Below, piece by piece: positions 62,376-64,000 of a stretch of 64,000 bases of DNA (the stretch's first letter is position 1; every line of letters begins with the position of its first letter). The notes beneath the pieces are model-generated. The model worked only from the letters and a program-made list of their open reading frames with translations, had not been told where the DNA came from and searched no databases. This DNA is from Spinellus fusiger (Eukaryota > Mucoromycota > Mucoromycetes > Mucorales > Phycomycetaceae). Location of the stretch: assembly GCA_025094145.1 (NCBI GenBank), contig JALLLS010000023.1, positions 62,001-126,000 on the forward strand. The letters are read 5' to 3'. A program made the position numbers and the translations under genes.

Positions 62376-63370
62376 TTACTCAAGACACTCTGGTTGCTGT
62401 AGTATTATATCATTGTACATGGGTTGAAACTGGTAGCTTGCTGCACCCCTGTCCCCGATCACTACAGCTACTTCTCTTGCAACAGCAGCCTCTATTAATT
62501 TGAGGTCGTGATATCCATTCACAGACGCAGCCTCAGCTATCAGTTGGGACTTGCAACATTTCTCCATAGCATAGAAGTTCCAAATGGCTTCATCCACAGT
62601 ATAACCAGTAGTTAGCAGACCATGGCTCTGCAAAATAAGTGCCTTGTTGTTTTCCCCCAGGGCTTTTACTATCTTCTCTCCTTCATCAGCAGTAAAAACA
62701 ACTCCGTTGTATTCCTCGAGGATTCCGTGGCGCTCATAGAATTGACAGGCATCTTGAGTTATAGGCAAGAGAGGTCTTCCAAGAGCAGAAAAGGTTCTTC
62801 CATACATAGAATGACTAACACTATAAGAAATCATTCAACAGGTAGGCGTACATACGTATGAACAACACAATTGATATCTTCTCTTGCTCCATGGACAGTT
62901 GAATGAATAACAAAGGCAGCCTTATTAACAGGTCGGCTACCTCTTACAATATCACCCTCTGAGTCTACTAGAATAAGGTCACTGGCCTTGATATGACCAA
63001 AATACTGTCCAAGAGCATTGACCCTTTTGAAGATGAGAAGACCATAATAACTAACTTACCAGAACAAATCAGGATACTCAGGATCACGGACAGACATATG
63101 GCCAGCCACACCTTTAGGATAATGGTGAGCCAATGAAGATGCTATAGATTAAAATCAATTACCTTCATCCCAGCCAAATCGTGCTAATAGACGGAAGCCT
63201 GCTGCTAGTTTCTGCTTCAAGTGTTGTCTCTTTTCATGAACATTGGCAAACACTGGCATGGAGATGGTTGGTATAGGAGTACTTTCTGCCTTTCTGGCCT
63301 CTTCCTCTGTTTCGCTTCCAGTCAAAACAATTCTCTTTCTCGATCTGAAACGAATGAAACGACCTTCCAT
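62376..63370 (-). CDS. Class II aldolase/adducin-domain protein
   Basis: The class II aldolase/adducin fold covers zinc aldolases and epimerases, as well as non-catalytic adducins. The substrate of fungal members is mostly unknown. The start ATG 63370 reads MEGRFIRFRSRKRIVLTGSE. Exons then give HEKRQHLKQKLAAGFRLLAR, GVAGHMSVRDPEYPDLFWVN, GSRPVNKAAFVIHSTVHGAR and YGRTFSALGRPLLPITQDAC, then LILQSHGLLTTGYTVDEAIW. Using the acceptor TGTTAG near 62818, the zinc motif reads VVHTHSMYG (HxH). With the SHG histidine a full metal site is possible. The end is TAA 62376-62378. A two-codon-longer acceptor alternative would break the HxH motif and is less likely. Confidence 0.88.
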
Positions 63371-64000
63371 AAAGTCTTCACTACTATAGTCCGTTAGTAA
63401 AGCATATGTGCATTTTATATTACTTTGTATATTCTGCCATGTTTATGATGAAAGAGAAAGAGTAAGTTAAACAACGAAAATGTTTTGTAGTGCATTATAT
63501 AGAGTTTTTGTACTCTAGAACAGTTTCTGGTTTTTAAATGTCCATTGAATTAGCATTTCAGAGATTTAATTTCTTTTTCTTATAGCCAAAATTATATAAA
63601 TATCTTTGCCTTTATTTGGAGAATTCAAGTGAATTAAATAGTTTACAGAGAAAGGAATAAATGGTAGACTTAAGGTTTTAGTTAGGCCCATGATGCAGAT
63701 ACCTGTCTTTTATCTTGTAGAAGAGTCCAAGAGATTTGGTCAATAATGACCAATCTTATAGCCAAACACACACACACACACACACAAGAAACAAGTGCAA
63801 GAAAGATTTATATAAATGAATATAGATAGAGAATAAAAACATCTATTTTTGCTCACAAATAAGTATTCTTGATCTGTCTAAAAAATACATAGTTTATAAA
63901 GATACTGCAACTTATCTCAAATGTCGAGTCTGCTATCGCTGTTAACCATCCTCAGTTTCCCAGACTATATAGTGTTCGGTGGAAAACATGTCAAAGTTTT
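63371..64000. other. Spacer at the window end
   Basis: No gene is recognised. A (CA)n microsatellite occurs at about 63769-63787. The first part is the likely promoter of the class II aldolase gene. Confidence 0.4.

Overview
The window looks like a chromosome piece of an early-diverging filamentous fungus, most likely Mucoromycota (Mucorales-like). The reasons are many short GT-AG introns (about 37-60 nt), AT-rich spacers, a phosphofructokinase with an N-terminal glyoxalase-like domain, a GPI-type chitin deacetylase, and a mixture of compact gene clusters with Tc1/mariner and LINE elements. The species assignment is inference; no rRNA is present.

Layout. 0.5-1.3 kb: MTH1-type Nudix hydrolase. 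1.8-2.9 kb: decayed Tc1 transposase. 3-7.4 kb: AT-rich spacer with nothing I can name. 7.5-9.0 kb: Sec14/CRAL-TRIO lipid-transfer protein. 9.3-13.7 kb: synaptojanin-like SAC plus 5-phosphatase. 13.7-16.4 kb: gene-free, with tiny retroinsertions and a near-perfect 255-bp inverted repeat. 16.4-18.4 kb: chitin deacetylase. 19.7-22.5 kb: phosphofructokinase. 22.7-23.8 kb: mitochondrial carrier. 24.0-26.9 kb: SRP14 and an Rxt3-like Rpd3L subunit. 27.1-29.5 kb: short tropomyosin and a Hal/Npr-type kinase. 31.4-32.7 kb: VAP/Scs2. 33-39.9 kb: transposon graveyard, with a TA-flanked Tc1 element, long-TIR foldback repeats and transposase fragments. 40-45 kb: FCF1, QTRT1 and SDA1 (rRNA/tRNA processing). 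45.2-46.7 kb: alpha-tubulin pseudogene. 47.3-52.0 kb: tRNA-His(GTG) with a full-length intact LINE inserted at its 5' end. 53.2-56.5 kb: large chromodomain protein. 56.9-61.8 kb: SKI3 (TPR). 62.0-62.2 kb: PMP3 small membrane protein. 62.4-63.4 kb: class II aldolase/adducin protein.

Themes. Phosphoinositide/ER-membrane biology recurs (Sec14-like, synaptojanin, VAP), as do RNA metabolism (FCF1, QTRT1, SDA1, SKI3, SRP14) and chromatin (Rxt3, chromodomain protein). None of these forms an operon-like system; neighbours are independent eukaryotic genes, several in close divergent pairs.

The most notable observations are these. (1) A structurally intact 4.67-kb non-LTR retrotransposon sits exactly at the 5' end of a tRNA-His gene and is bounded by a perfect 15-bp target duplication taken from the tRNA itself. 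(2) Two extremely short (25 and 37 bp) poly(A)-tailed retroinsertions share one 3' end, each with a perfect 14-16 bp target duplication. (3) There is a recent near-perfect inverted repeat around 15.7 kb. (4) A chromodomain protein has a long C-terminal region I cannot assign, possibly analogous to Chp1. Exon junctions were read by eye from splice consensus and protein similarity recalled from family knowledge; no search was run.
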